DNA of 64,000 nt, taken from the NCBI RefSeq assembly GCF_003184185.1, contig NZ_QHJG01000016.1:49978-113977 (forward strand), read 5' to 3'. The position numbers were made by a program, and so were the translations under genes. Source of the stretch: Legionella qingyii (GTDB lineage: Bacteria > Pseudomonadota > Gammaproteobacteria > Legionellales > Legionellaceae). Below, piece by piece: positions 28,032 to 37,580 of this stretch (position 1 is its first letter; every line of letters begins with the position of its first letter). The notes below the pieces were generated by a model, which saw only the letters and a program-made list of their open reading frames with translations, ran no database searches and had not been told where the DNA came from.

Positions 28032-28492
28032 AGAGCCCAGTTTATTTCTCCCTATTATGTTGTATTTTAAATTGTAGAACAGGTTTTACTTTATCTTGTG
28101 AATTATCTTGCAATTAAATAAGCACCTTCTCTTTAAGCGAATTATCTGATGTTTAATAGGTGATACATATGGCTAAATTAAGGAATACATGTATAAACAA
28201 AGAGCGAGCGATCGCAGTGGACATTTTTAATGCGCCTGATTTTTGTTTTGAATTTGCACTTAAGAGTCAATATAGATCCATTTCTGTTTTTTTATGATAA
28301 AATACAATAAAAACAACATTTTATGTATTTAATAGAGGGATATAATTCTTTCTATTTTTTGAAATAAAGGCTTATCTATATCTTTTTAACCACAATTTAT
28401 ATTGGATCTATTGACGCTGACTGAAAAATATGCAAAATTGATATTTTGTTTTCACTTATTGTAAAATATGTATCTTTCTAAGGTAATTTATT
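28032..28492. other. 460-bp region upstream of the permease
   Basis: AT-rich and mostly non-coding. One 42-codon ORF is listed separately. A TATAAT at about 28341-28346 could be a -10 box, but I see no matching -35. Nothing else was recognised. Confidence 0.4.
28169..28297 (+). CDS. Possible 42-residue small ORF
   Basis: The ATG at 28169 is preceded by AGGTGA 6 bp upstream, a reasonable ribosome-binding site. The product (starting MAKLRNTCINKERAIAVDIF) has no recognised family, membrane segment or signal. It is short enough to be chance. Confidence 0.2.
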   Translation: MAKLRNTCINKERAIAVDIFNAPDFCFEFALKSQYRSISVFL

Positions 28493-30010
28493 ATGGGTTC
28501 AAGTTGTAAGCATGCCAAAATTTCTTTATTTAGCGCAACAGCATTGTCTGCTACCGCTATGGTTGGTTCAGGATGGCTCTTTAGCGCGCAATTAAATGCT
28601 AAAATTGCCGGAAATTACGCTTTTCTTGCATGGGTTCTGGCCGCTTTGTTGGTAATGGCGGTGGGATTATGCCTTGCACAAGTCGCATCAATCTACCCAG
28701 TTCGTGGGGCAACTGCGCGCTCAAGTGCATTATCACATAATGGTATTTTTGGTATGCCATTTGCCTTTGCCAACTGGTTTGGATTAATGGTAACGATTGG
28801 TACCGAAGCTCAAGCAACGACCCAATATTTAGCCGCTGCAATCAAAAGCGATGTTTTAATCGCAGATAATGTCTTGACGCTTTATGGTAAATTATTTGCA
28901 TTGAGCATCTTAGTCGTATATTTGTTTATTAATTATTTTGGTATTAAGTTATTAGCTAAAATTAACAATACAGTCACCGTAATAAAAATTCTTAGTCCGA
29001 TTTTTACGATTGTTATTTTCTTGATTATGCGTTTTGATACCAGCAATTTTAGCTTAGCTACAAATACCCAATATGGAATTGGATCAGCAATTACTGCAAT
29101 CATTTCAGCTGGGTTAATCTATTCTTACAATGGGTTTCAATTGGCAGTGGCTTTTGCCAGTGAAATAGAGAATCCAAAACGAAATATCCCTCTTTCAATT
29201 GTTCTTTCAATTGTAATTGTGATGTTTGTTTATATGTTATTGCAATTATCCTTTATGGGTGCTGTACCACATGACATGCTAGCAAGTGGTTGGAGTAGCC
29301 TCAATTTCCATTCACCTTTAATTAATTTGGCAATGTTGCTTGGAGTAAATTTTTTAGCAATGATCTTGATTGCTGACAGTGTCGTGAGCCCATCAGGTAC
29401 TGGATACTCTTATTTAGGTGGTGCTTCTCGTATGTTCTACGCTATGGCTAAAGAAGGTCAAATGCCAAGGAAAACCATTGGCAAATTACATCCTGAATAT
29501 AATTTGTGCCGTCGTTCTTTACTTATTAATTTTACTCTAACTGCAATATTTCTATGGAATTCCGATAGTTGGGCCTCATTAATGGTGATTGTGACTGGAT
29601 ATCATTTAATTGGATATATGGCTGCTCCAATTAGTATGGGAGCGATTAAACCAAATACCAGACTCTTTGGGTTAATCATCTTTTGCATCCTTGGGGTAAT
29701 GATGAGCACGTTACCAGCTAATGATTTTTTAAAGATGAATTTGTCGATTTCAATTTTGATGGTAATTTATGGATCAATACAAGTCGCACGACGAATGAAA
29801 GTAACAACATTATTAGTATTATCAACACCTTTTCTGACTTTTCTGTGGTTAATTTATTTTTATCAAAATATTTATTACATCATATTAATGTCAGCTCTTT
29901 TTTATACATTGATTACTCATAAAGAATACGTCAAATTATGTAAGGATACTCAATTCATTAGTGATGACGCTGCTGATATAACGGCAAACACAGAGGCTCA
30001 ACGAGCATAA
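28493..30010 (+). CDS. APC-family amino-acid permease
   Basis: This 505-residue inner-membrane transporter has about 12-14 helices. The opening ALSATAMVGSGWLFSAQLNA (about residues 17-36) is the APC helix-1 substrate loop, with the unwound G-S-G. FASEIENPKRNIPLSIVLSI (about 221-240) is the conserved loop after helix 6. SRMFYAMAKEGQMPRKTIGKLHP (about 311-333) is the helix 8-9 signature. These are strong for the amino acid-polyamine-organocation superfamily. The substrate is not fixed. Legionella depends on amino acids from its host, which fits. It is monocistronic. Confidence 0.87.
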   Translation: MGSSCKHAKISLFSATALSATAMVGSGWLFSAQLNAKIAGNYAFLAWVLAALLVMAVGLCLAQVASIYPVRGATARSSALSHNGIFGMPFAFANWFGLMVTIGTEAQATTQYLAAAIKSDVLIADNVLTLYGKLFALSILVVYLFINYFGIKLLAKINNTVTVIKILSPIFTIVIFLIMRFDTSNFSLATNTQYGIGSAITAIISAGLIYSYNGFQLAVAFASEIENPKRNIPLSIVLSIVIVMFVYMLLQLSFMGAVPHDMLASGWSSLNFHSPLINLAMLLGVNFLAMILIADSVVSPSGTGYSYLGGASRMFYAMAKEGQMPRKTIGKLHPEYNLCRRSLLINFTLTAIFLWNSDSWASLMVIVTGYHLIGYMAAPISMGAIKPNTRLFGLIIFCILGVMMSTLPANDFLKMNLSISILMVIYGSIQVARRMKVTTLLVLSTPFLTFLWLIYFYQNIYYIILMSALFYTLITHKEYVKLCKDTQFISDDAADITANTEAQRA

Positions 30011-30075
30011 TATGTGTCGCTTGTTGCCTGTATTAGTGGAGATTGATAGAGGCGACATTTGCTAGAATTTTTTGG

Positions 30076-31359
30076 CTACAAAAAAGCTGCTGACCTATAT
30101 ATCTTCCTCTTTTTTCTCTGAATTGGATGCTTTGGACGAGTTGAATTTAACAACTCATCAAAGGCATCATCGGTATCAGTATTTTCTCTCATGGCAAAAA
30201 AGCGATGAGTATGCAATATGTCTTTTATAGTTTTTGTTGGGCTTACTTTTTTCTCAAGTCCTTCACTTAACACTTCTTTAAGTGAAATAGCGTTTTTTTC
30301 GATTTCATTTATATGTTCCAGCACATCATTTTTAACCTCTGTTAATGCTTGAATTTTCTGATTTGTAAGACCTGGATTCCTAGTTACCGCTTCAACTAAT
30401 GCATCTATTATTTTCCACACCCAATTTGGATTTTGCAGGCGTTCTATCATACCATTCAGTTGTTTAATAGCACGTGCTACACTGTCTGCCCCAGTAGGAT
30501 TATACAGTCTTTCTGCATTGACTGGTTGCAAAGAGTAAGTTGTGTTAGAGCGTTGTTCTGCGCGAATTTCTTGCTTTTTTTCACGTCTCTTGGCAACCCA
30601 AGAAATACTATTAATCTTACTATCTGGCCACACAATATTAACAGCAGCAGGGTCTTGTGGATAAGGAATATGGTTTAATTGTGATATTGCCTGCGTAGCA
30701 TTATTGAATTCATCACTTCCTTCTTCGGCCTGTATTTCTACAACAAAATAATCGCATTCACTATTAGCATAATCTGTCATATTTATATTATGTTTATCTT
30801 GCTGTTTAAAAATAAAATCTTTAGCTTTTGCTAAAGAGGAAAATGATTGAGAGTATATTTCATTTGTGTTTTGCGTGGAAAAGACCACATGATAAGTTAT
30901 AGGAGGTATTTTATTTATCTCATCTTCAACTCTTTGAAATCCATTTTTAATCTCAATTATTTTCTTCTTAATCTCTTTTGTTTGATGTATCAAGATATCT
31001 TCTAAATTTCTTCCAAATACGATTCCAATATGTTGATCGTTCAGATCTTTTTGAATGGTTTCAAATCCAATATTTCCCAATTCGGATAAAAGGTCACATT
31101 TATATAGAACATCACGGTAAGTATCTAAATCATCACGATAAACAGTTCTTATCAGTGATTTAGAATATCGTAATAACATTGCTAATATATTTAAATTCTT
31201 TATTGCTTTTTCATCTGCATTTTGTAGAAAAGATAAAAGATGCTGAGTAAATTCAGATAATTCCATTGGAATAATTAGTACTAAAAAATCAATAGCCTTT
31301 TCCTGACTAATCCCATTTGATCTATGCAAAAAGTCAAATATGTTTGGATTCGCATTCAT
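30076..31359 (-). CDS. Hypothetical cytoplasmic protein, effector candidate
   Basis: This 427-residue protein is not recognised. It has no signal peptide or membrane segment. The N-terminal half is helical (residues 1-150). A mixed region around 155-255 contains ITYHVVFSTQNTNEIYSQSF and CDYFVVEIQAEEGSDEF. A helical part at 290-380 ends in a basic tail (RPKHPIQRKKRKIYRSAAFL). The basic extreme C-terminus lacks the acidic E-block but has hydrophobic residues at the last positions, as some Dot/Icm substrates do. It stands alone between the permease and a small secreted-protein gene, and is AT-rich like other accessory genes. Confidence 0.55.
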   Translation of the reverse strand: MNANPNIFDFLHRSNGISQEKAIDFLVLIIPMELSEFTQHLLSFLQNADEKAIKNLNILAMLLRYSKSLIRTVYRDDLDTYRDVLYKCDLLSELGNIGFETIQKDLNDQHIGIVFGRNLEDILIHQTKEIKKKIIEIKNGFQRVEDEINKIPPITYHVVFSTQNTNEIYSQSFSSLAKAKDFIFKQQDKHNINMTDYANSECDYFVVEIQAEEGSDEFNNATQAISQLNHIPYPQDPAAVNIVWPDSKINSISWVAKRREKKQEIRAEQRSNTTYSLQPVNAERLYNPTGADSVARAIKQLNGMIERLQNPNWVWKIIDALVEAVTRNPGLTNQKIQALTEVKNDVLEHINEIEKNAISLKEVLSEGLEKKVSPTKTIKDILHTHRFFAMRENTDTDDAFDELLNSTRPKHPIQRKKRKIYRSAAFL

Positions 31360-31544
31360 TATTGGGGCCTAAATTTATATGGGATACAAATTGGAAGAAG
31401 CATTATTAATTATACTCTTTTAAATTTAAATTATAACCGCTATCAGGAGCGCGAATAATTATAAGTCGTTACAGCTGAACAACCGTTCGCTTATAAATTT
31501 CCTATTTTTCCCGGAGTAAAATAATAAATTGTTTTTTTTGATTT

Positions 31545-31583
31545 AAATCAATGGGATCTGATTTTGGGAGACCCCATTGATTT
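31545..31583. terminator. Perfect 11-bp stem-loop between convergent or tandem units
   Basis: AAATCAATGGG (31545-31555) and CCCATTGATTT (31573-31583) are perfect inverted repeats around a 17-nt loop, about 30 bp downstream of the small secreted-protein stop. The U-tract is poor on both strands, so terminator function is probable but not certain. Confidence 0.5.
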
Positions 31584-31616
31584 TGTATAGAGTAATTTTA
31601 AACTGAATCTATCTAA

Positions 31617-31811
31617 TTACAGTAGACTTTTTCCAGTTATTGGTTGAGTATAAACGCCGCTTTTATATTCTTGCCAATTATCGGCAGGTTTGATGGCACA
31701 TTTTTTTGAAACCATATGCCATCCTGGTTGATGTTGATGGCATGCCGCATGGATTGGTCCGACTGCAAGCATGGTAGTGGCGAGTATTAATCCTGCTGCT
31801 CTGATCTTCAT
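31617..31811 (-). CDS. Small secreted hypothetical protein
   Basis: The product has 64 residues with an N-terminal Sec signal (MKIRAAGLILATTMLAVGPI then HA, cleavage about residue 22). The mature part is short, with ACHQHQPGWHMVSKKCAIKP containing two Cys and several His. I chose the ATG at 31811 because AAGGAG lies 7 bp upstream; the reading frame extends to 31949, but that extension would bury the signal peptide. No family is recognised. Confidence 0.6.
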   Translation of the reverse strand: MKIRAAGLILATTMLAVGPIHAACHQHQPGWHMVSKKCAIKPADNWQEYKSGVYTQPITGKSLL

Positions 31812-32105
31812 ATAGATCTCCTTGTACATAGTTATACGTAAAGCCAAAAATACATCAATATGATTATATATTACACATCTGCGATGTGCAAATTTGTACC
31901 TAATTAAACGCATTACTTTTAAAAAAATGGGAGGTATTTTCTTCATCAACTCAAGAAGTTAACGATTAGTATGCTTTTTCAATATTTCCAGGATTTAGAG
32001 TACATACAGCTTGTCTTAATAAAACCTTAATGTTGTTAGTATAAAATATGGACTTTGTATTCAAAAATCAATCAAAGCTTCTGTTAACGTAACTAAGGAT
32101 ACAAC

Positions 32106-32462
32106 GTGAATAAAATTATGACTTTATCTCTATTTATTATCTTTGGATTATTCTGTTCACAATCAAACGCCCAAAAAACAATTAAACTTAGCCCCAATGA
32201 AACAAAATTACTGGCAAATAATACACTTTGGACGCTCAATGCTACATGTGTTGTTCAATGTACCCATCAAAATAACGGTAAAATTAAAATTAACGTAATA
32301 AAAAATAGCGGCGTGATCAATGGAAGAAAACTGACTACCGGTCAAGGAACTCTAATCCGGGTCAAAAATAACAGTAGCGTATCTGTGAGTGCAGAATCGG
32401 GCACTCAAATCAATCTTATCAATTTAGGAGCAGATGAATTACAGGCGGTTTGTTCCATTTAA
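32106..32462 (+). CDS. Small secreted hypothetical protein
   Basis: This 118-residue product from a GTG start carries a signal peptide (NKIMTLSLFIIFGLFCSQSN then A, cleavage about residue 22). It is followed by a beta-rich mature region (TIKLSPNETKLLANNTLWTL, INVIKNSGVINGRKLTTGQG, INLINLGADELQAVCSI). Three Cys are present. It is probably periplasmic or extracellular. No family is recognised. The GTG follows AAGGATACAAC. Confidence 0.55.
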   Translation: MNKIMTLSLFIIFGLFCSQSNAQKTIKLSPNETKLLANNTLWTLNATCVVQCTHQNNGKIKINVIKNSGVINGRKLTTGQGTLIRVKNNSSVSVSAESGTQINLINLGADELQAVCSI

Positions 32463-32656
32463 TTGGATGGAGTCTTTTGATTTATTTATTACACGCTAAA
32501 ACTTGATAAATGAACTCAAGAAAAGTAACAAATGTAGTTTTAGATGCCTTAGTACAATAAAAACTATATGTAATAAATTTATTATCATTGCCGATATATT
32601 TATCAAAACTTGATTATAATAAAAGTAAGTGAATAAATATTTGTTCGAGGGCTATT

Positions 32657-33754
32657 GTGGGTAGAAAAGAAGAGCATGAAAAAATTGCACGTTTTTTGCA
32701 AGAAAAAATACAAGAAAAAATAGGTAATAAATTTTCATTTACATGTTCTGCCGACGCGGATGGGATTTATTTTCGGTTACTTACGCCACAAGGATTTCGT
32801 CCTATAGGAGAACGACGTGAAATCGAAGATATGTTTAGGGATATAGGAATTGCAGTGACCCCAAAGATATCCACTGGAGGTACTAATAATGAGGAAATCA
32901 ACCACACACTTGCTGGGAATCCTTCTGAGATTGAACAATTACTAAGACAGCTTGATTCTAAAATGGCTGAGGATTATCGGTTATTAATCGAAACTGAAAA
33001 TGGAAAAATTATTGATAATTTGAACCGACTAACCGCTAAAGATGGAATTAAGTGGAACAGCTCTCAAGATGGTGGTGTTGTATGTCAACATGAGCAAACT
33101 ATACCGAGGGTACCACGCAGTAATTCATTGCCTGCTGATAGTGCTGCAGACTATTTTTTATTTAATCTTAAGGCACGTGGAATTAATGCACAACCCAACA
33201 TGGAGTTATTACGTCGAAACCCTACGTCCGTCATGCTTGAATCTTCTTTTAAACCCTCTCAGTTTGAGCAAATAAAAGGAGAACTAAAAATCGCATTTGA
33301 GAATAAATTAGATGCAAAAAATCCACTAAATATTTGCTCGGACTATGCAAATAAATGCCAAAATGAAGATCCAGATGCGTGTCGAGAAAGACTCTTTAAT
33401 GAATTTTTTAACACAATAGTGGCTTTAAGTACTCAATATCCTAATATGGATGGTTTACAAGAAATGCGTCGTATAATTAGGAATTCCCAACCATATGAGA
33501 ATGGTCCCTGCAATGAACCGCACGAGAACATACTAAAGAAAGTAATCCAAGAAGCAAAGTGGAAAAAATCAGATTCAGAATTTATGAAAAATTTTCATCA
33601 ACTCAGGGGTAGATCAGAAGGGGCAGAAAACTTTTATCAAAAACTTGCAGCACTTGATTCCAATAATACTCAAGCAATTAAAGAGTTTAATAAAAATATG
33701 GGAGATATTCTTTCTTCTAAGTCTGAGGAAACCAGAGGCTATGGATGTTGGTAG
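32657..33754 (+). CDS. Hypothetical soluble protein, effector candidate
   Basis: This 365-residue GTG-started protein has no signal or membrane segment. It is charged throughout. Two segments look related to one another: SFTCSADADGIYFRLLTPQG then FRPIGERREIEDMF (about residues 28-60), and DYFLFNLKARGINAQPNMEL then LRRNPTSVMLESSF (about 166-199), each followed by a short helix. They may be a repeated small domain. The C-terminal third is helical. I recognise no family. It lies in an accessory stretch. Confidence 0.5.
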   Translation: MGRKEEHEKIARFLQEKIQEKIGNKFSFTCSADADGIYFRLLTPQGFRPIGERREIEDMFRDIGIAVTPKISTGGTNNEEINHTLAGNPSEIEQLLRQLDSKMAEDYRLLIETENGKIIDNLNRLTAKDGIKWNSSQDGGVVCQHEQTIPRVPRSNSLPADSAADYFLFNLKARGINAQPNMELLRRNPTSVMLESSFKPSQFEQIKGELKIAFENKLDAKNPLNICSDYANKCQNEDPDACRERLFNEFFNTIVALSTQYPNMDGLQEMRRIIRNSQPYENGPCNEPHENILKKVIQEAKWKKSDSEFMKNFHQLRGRSEGAENFYQKLAALDSNNTQAIKEFNKNMGDILSSKSEETRGYGCW

Positions 33755-33778
33755 TTCATTTACTTGTAGAAACTCAAT

Positions 33779-33811
33779 AATGGATTTCCCCCCTTCGCGA
33801 AAATGACAATA
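33779..33811 (+). repeat. Decayed half of a REP-like palindrome
   Basis: ATGGATTTCCCCCCTTCGCG followed by AAAATGACAAT resembles the right half of the 15,526-15,640 element (GGGTTTCCGCCTTCGCGGGAACGACAG region) with several changes. The matching left arm is absent. It lies just upstream of the truncated DsbD-like gene. Confidence 0.45.
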
Positions 33812-33883
33812 TGGGGAAGAGAATGCAAAAGTAGAAATGGAAATGACAAGTCAGTGAACATTTCAGTTTTGGATTGATTTGCT

Positions 33884-34432
33884 GTGGGTTTTGTCTTGCT
33901 AATTAGTGCATGGGTTTTTGGCGCTTTTCGGCAGGAGCATCGTTTGAGTGGGCGGTTGCTGCAAGGCTTGGCTTTGTTGTCTATGATGGGGGCAGGGGCT
34001 TTGGCTTATCAAGCAATGCAAGCGCCATTCATCAGTGTTCATACTCGTGAAGAAGTGAATGCAAAATTAGCTGAAGCAAAAAAAAATCATAAACGTGTTT
34101 TTATTGAGTTTTTTGCAGGGTGGTGTAGTGACTGTCAAGCTATGGATAATCATGTTTTTTATCAAGCAGCAGTTATTAATGCAATGCAGGATTCGGTAAA
34201 TCTGCGGGTTGTTATCAGCGAAAAATCAGATGAAGTGGCTAAAATTCGTCAAGCGTTCCATATTTATGGTATTCCCACAATGCTTTTTTATGATAAGCAT
34301 GGGCAACAGCTTGCTAATTTAAGTTCTGTGGGACAGATATCAAAAGAAAAAAACTTGCAATTATTGGCACAATTACGGAAGTTGTATTCTGTAAATCTGC
34401 AACCCCTAAGCTCATATTTTAATAAGCGATGA
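33884..34432 (+). CDS. DsbD C-terminal fragment (membrane-anchored thioredoxin-like domain)
   Basis: The 182-residue product has two hydrophobic stretches (about 1-12 and 26-46), then a thioredoxin fold with the redox motif FFAGWCSDCQAMD (about 79-91, Cys-Ser-Asp-Cys) and cis-Pro loop HIYGIPTMLFYD (about 125-136). It matches the end of DsbD (last helix plus periplasmic gamma domain), which passes electrons from the inner membrane to the periplasm. The alpha domain and most helices of a normal DsbD (about 550-600 residues) are missing. An in-frame TGA (33875-33877) precedes the GTG start. It could still work as an anchored thioredoxin, or be a remnant of a rearranged dsbD. Confidence 0.65.
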   Translation: MGFVLLISAWVFGAFRQEHRLSGRLLQGLALLSMMGAGALAYQAMQAPFISVHTREEVNAKLAEAKKNHKRVFIEFFAGWCSDCQAMDNHVFYQAAVINAMQDSVNLRVVISEKSDEVAKIRQAFHIYGIPTMLFYDKHGQQLANLSSVGQISKEKNLQLLAQLRKLYSVNLQPLSSYFNKR

Positions 34433-34654
34433 ACATCAGTTTATTGTTTCAAGTAGCATGGAGGGTTGCCCACACCATTTTTCTTATCGAAGACACAAAT
34501 ATGGCATGCTTAAAAAACATTCAAATAAACCAGCATTGATACATTGGTCGGTTGATTGAGTATAATTTTAATTCGATATTTGCACAAAAAAGACCAAGTA
34601 ATATCCATGTTGGTTTAATACATTGCGCATATATTTTTATGGGAGTATTGATAA

Positions 34655-36361
34655 ATGGCTTTTAGAACGACAAATGAACTAACCACTGAAATTAGAAATT
34701 TGAAAAAATCAGGGGAAGTGAGCTTTGATATGTCAGGATGCAAGCTTGGGCAAAAATCATTTATAGAGCTGCTAGCTTTATTCAGTCTTTTGAAAAATCT
34801 CGGAGTGAAGTATCTTAATTTGGGGAATAATTTTCTTTGGGAAAAAACAGGTACTGAGCTAGCAGAAATCTTAAGTGCTTTAAAAGATTCACAGGTCATA
34901 AGACTCTTTTTGTTTGGGAATGATCTTTGGCAACAATCAGCAACTGAGCTCGCAACAATGTTAGGTGCTTTACAAAAATCAGGCATAAGGCACCTTGATT
35001 TATGTTGGAATGATCTTTGGAAAAAATCAGGCACTGAGTTAGCCATCATTCTTGGAGCTTTAAAGGAGTCTGGAGTAACACATCTTAATTTGGGTGGGAA
35101 TAATCTTGGAGAACAAACAGGTATTGAGCTCGGATTGGAGGCTCTAAAAAATTCTGGAGTAATATACCTTGATTTAAATCACAATAAACTAGATCACAAA
35201 ACAGATACAGAGTTGGCTCTTATGTTCGCATCCTTAAAAGATTCCGGGGTAACGCATCTGGTTCTGAGTAAGAATGATTTGGGTCAAAAAACGGGTGCTG
35301 AGCTGGCAACTATTTTAAGAGGATTAAAAAAATCCGGAGTTAAATATCTTGATTTGACTTCGAATATTCTTGGACAAAAAACAGGTCTTGAACTAGCGAC
35401 TATGTTAGATGCTTTAAAAGACTCAGGAATAACACATCTTGATTTAGGTGATAACCGCCTTGGTCAAAAATCAGGTGCGGAGTTGGCTTCCATGTTAGGT
35501 GCTTTAAAAGACGCAGGAATAACACATCTTAATTTATATGAAAACCGCTTGGGGCAAAAATCAGGGGTTGAGTTGGGCTCCATGTTGCATGCTTTAAAAG
35601 GCTCGGGAGTGAAGCATCTTGATTTGAGTTGGAATGAGCTTGAACAAAAAACAGGAGCTGAACTGGCGGTGATGTTAGAGGGTTTAAAGGATTCAGGCGT
35701 AACACATCTTAGCTTGGCCTGGAATGAGCTAAGTCAAAAAACCGGGGCCGAGTTATCTACTCTACTAGGTGCTTTAAACAAATCAGGAGTAACACATCTT
35801 GATTTGTCTGCGAATCAATTGGGGCTAAAAGAAGGCACTGAGCTTGCTGCAATGTTACGGGTTTTAAAAGGATCTGGAATAACACATCTTGATTTACGTG
35901 GTAATAATCTAGACGAAAAGTCAGAAGATGAACTTGCTCGCATGTTCGCTGCCTTGGAAGACTCTGGAGTAACTCATCTTGATTTGGGGTCGAATGATTT
36001 TGATAAAAAATCAAGTAGGTCGCTTGAAAAAATAATTAATGCTATTCCTAGGAGCATTGTATCGATTAGCTTAACTTGTTCTGAACTCGAAAAAATGGAT
36101 AAAGCGCAACTTAAGGTGATTCAAGATCGATTTCCGAACCCTGAACACACCATTCTGATTGATAATGAGCGTAGAAAATTGGATTCATCACTTAGAAAGG
36201 CTGATGCAAATGTTTATAGGAAGCTCGGATATAAGACTACTATCCCATCTCTCTTAAATCATTCCGCTTTATTTGTAGCTCAAAACAAAGAACTATTTAA
36301 AAAGGGATATGAAGAACTCCCGATAGACTTAATTGATTATATCAATGAACTCAAAATATGA
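34655..36361 (+). CDS. Large leucine-rich repeat protein, effector candidate
   Basis: This 568-residue protein has about 14 consecutive 30-residue LRR units (about residues 51-450), each like VTHLDLGSNDL-GQKTGAELATML-ALKDSG. There is a degenerate unit before and one after. One unit (about residue 150) is two residues short. This is RI-type LRR with no signal peptide. After the repeats comes a helical tail (about 465-568) with ALFVAQNKELFKKGYEELPI. The DNA encoding the repeats is itself repetitive at about 90 bp, implying recent tandem duplication. Protein-protein binding in the host is the likely role (inference). The start is at GGGAG-TATTGATAA-ATG. Confidence 0.72.
   Translation: MAFRTTNELTTEIRNLKKSGEVSFDMSGCKLGQKSFIELLALFSLLKNLGVKYLNLGNNFLWEKTGTELAEILSALKDSQVIRLFLFGNDLWQQSATELATMLGALQKSGIRHLDLCWNDLWKKSGTELAIILGALKESGVTHLNLGGNNLGEQTGIELGLEALKNSGVIYLDLNHNKLDHKTDTELALMFASLKDSGVTHLVLSKNDLGQKTGAELATILRGLKKSGVKYLDLTSNILGQKTGLELATMLDALKDSGITHLDLGDNRLGQKSGAELASMLGALKDAGITHLNLYENRLGQKSGVELGSMLHALKGSGVKHLDLSWNELEQKTGAELAVMLEGLKDSGVTHLSLAWNELSQKTGAELSTLLGALNKSGVTHLDLSANQLGLKEGTELAAMLRVLKGSGITHLDLRGNNLDEKSEDELARMFAALEDSGVTHLDLGSNDFDKKSSRSLEKIINAIPRSIVSISLTCSELEKMDKAQLKVIQDRFPNPEHTILIDNERRKLDSSLRKADANVYRKLGYKTTIPSLLNHSALFVAQNKELFKKGYEELPIDLIDYINELKI
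34805..36002 (+). repeat. Tandem 90-bp repeats encoding LRR units
   Basis: About 13 units of 90 bp (one 84-bp) recur within the LRR gene. Near-identical stretches such as ACACATCTTGATTT, GGTGCTTTAAAAGA and CAAAAATCAGG appear at regular spacing. Adjacent units around 35,440-35,530 are among the most alike. Array length could vary between strains by slippage or recombination. Confidence 0.75.
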
Positions 36362-36428
36362 TAAAAAAATGAAAAATTTAATCAATTAGCAGTTATTGAC
36401 ACAATTCTAAAATAAATTGCAAATTCTG

Positions 36429-36479
36429 CAGCCTCAGGTTTTTGATAAGGAGTACTTTACCGAATCAAATCTGAGGCTG
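36429..36479. terminator. Stem-loop between convergent LRR and secreted-protein genes
   Basis: CAGCCTCAG (36429-36437) and CTGAGGCTG (36471-36479) form a perfect 9-bp stem, extended by GTTT/AAAT, with a long loop. It lies between two converging genes and could stop both. U-tracts are weak. Confidence 0.45.
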
Positions 36480-36507
36480 TAAAAATTATTCTCAAATGTA
36501 TATTATT

Positions 36508-37359
36508 TTAAGGTCGTGATGAAGAATGATAATGATTTAGTCTGGGATTGTTCTTTGAAATCAGATTCCAAAATGATTCATTGTCGATTTCCACTATATT
36601 AGAAGCCATGAAATCTAAATTGATAAATATAGTGTTAATCATTTCTATAGCTTCTTCGTCACGTGCAAGCAGATGTTCTAGCATTTCTTTCAAACCGATT
36701 TGATTTTCTTGAAATCCCCAATATTCGGGATTACTCACTACGAAGGCATCCAGGGCAAATCCAGTTTTTAGATTCAGAGTGGCTGAAACAAACGCATCAG
36801 TAATCATAACTGATTCGCGAGAGAGATCTTCAGGAAGTTTGTCGAGGTCAATTTTGGTAGAGATCAATGCAGTTAAACCGGTGTAATTCCCATCGGCATC
36901 TTTGGTTGTTGAAGTAACTACGCCCTTGATAAAAATCGCGTCGCCGTATTCTTCTGTATAGCTTTTTACAAGTTCTTGCAAAAACTCAATGGCACTGGGA
37001 ATTATTTCATTGCTCTCTTTGGGGGTTAAAAACCTGGTGAGATCTAGGCCGACAGAACCTTTGAGAACAGTGGTTGGAGATGTACCATTACCATAGTCAT
37101 AACTTAGATTGTCAACTTTGACTTCAAAGTTGTTTTTTGAACCGACTTTGTTATAGAGACTTTTTAAAGCGACTTTGGATGCCCGATCTTTATCAATTTC
37201 TACAGCATCAAATTTAAGTTTTGCAACAGTAACTTGATTCTGGAAGGGGGCAAGAATATTTGCAATTTCCAAATTTAATAGGTCAAGTGTATTGTCGACA
37301 GCAAATGCTCCGGAAATGAGACTAAAGCTTAACCCGAGCGAACAAAACAATTTTTTCAT
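36508..37359 (-). CDS. Hypothetical periplasmic/secreted protein
   Basis: This 283-residue protein has a Sec signal peptide (KKLFCSLGLSFSLISGAFA, cleavage about residue 20). The mature part looks beta-rich with alternating charged strands (AKLKFDAVEIDKDRASKVAL, NNFEVKVDNLSYDYGNGTSP, IDLDKLPEDLSRESVMITDA) and ends in a helical region (IGLKEMLEHLLARDEEAIEM). I recognise no family. It is divergent from the siderophore operon; the Fur-like palindrome lies between them, nearer the siderophore gene, so iron control of this gene is possible but unproven. AGGATG precedes the ATG. Confidence 0.6.
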   Translation of the reverse strand: MKKLFCSLGLSFSLISGAFAVDNTLDLLNLEIANILAPFQNQVTVAKLKFDAVEIDKDRASKVALKSLYNKVGSKNNFEVKVDNLSYDYGNGTSPTTVLKGSVGLDLTRFLTPKESNEIIPSAIEFLQELVKSYTEEYGDAIFIKGVVTSTTKDADGNYTGLTALISTKIDLDKLPEDLSRESVMITDAFVSATLNLKTGFALDAFVVSNPEYWGFQENQIGLKEMLEHLLARDEEAIEMINTIFINLDFMASNIVEIDNESFWNLISKNNPRLNHYHSSSRP

Positions 37360-37580
37360 AATAACATCCTGTTTTATCTAGTTTATTTTTGATTTATCAG
37401 ATTCATATTTTTATTACAAAATGAAGTTAGAAAACCCCAAGATGTCGTACATGAACTGACGGCGTGTATTATGACATTCTTTAGCTGCAAGTCTATTATT
37501 TGGCGATGCAAATCATGATGCTTAGAAAAATGTAGATAAAGCCTTCTTTATTAAACAAGGAAAAAAAGGTTAACTATTGC

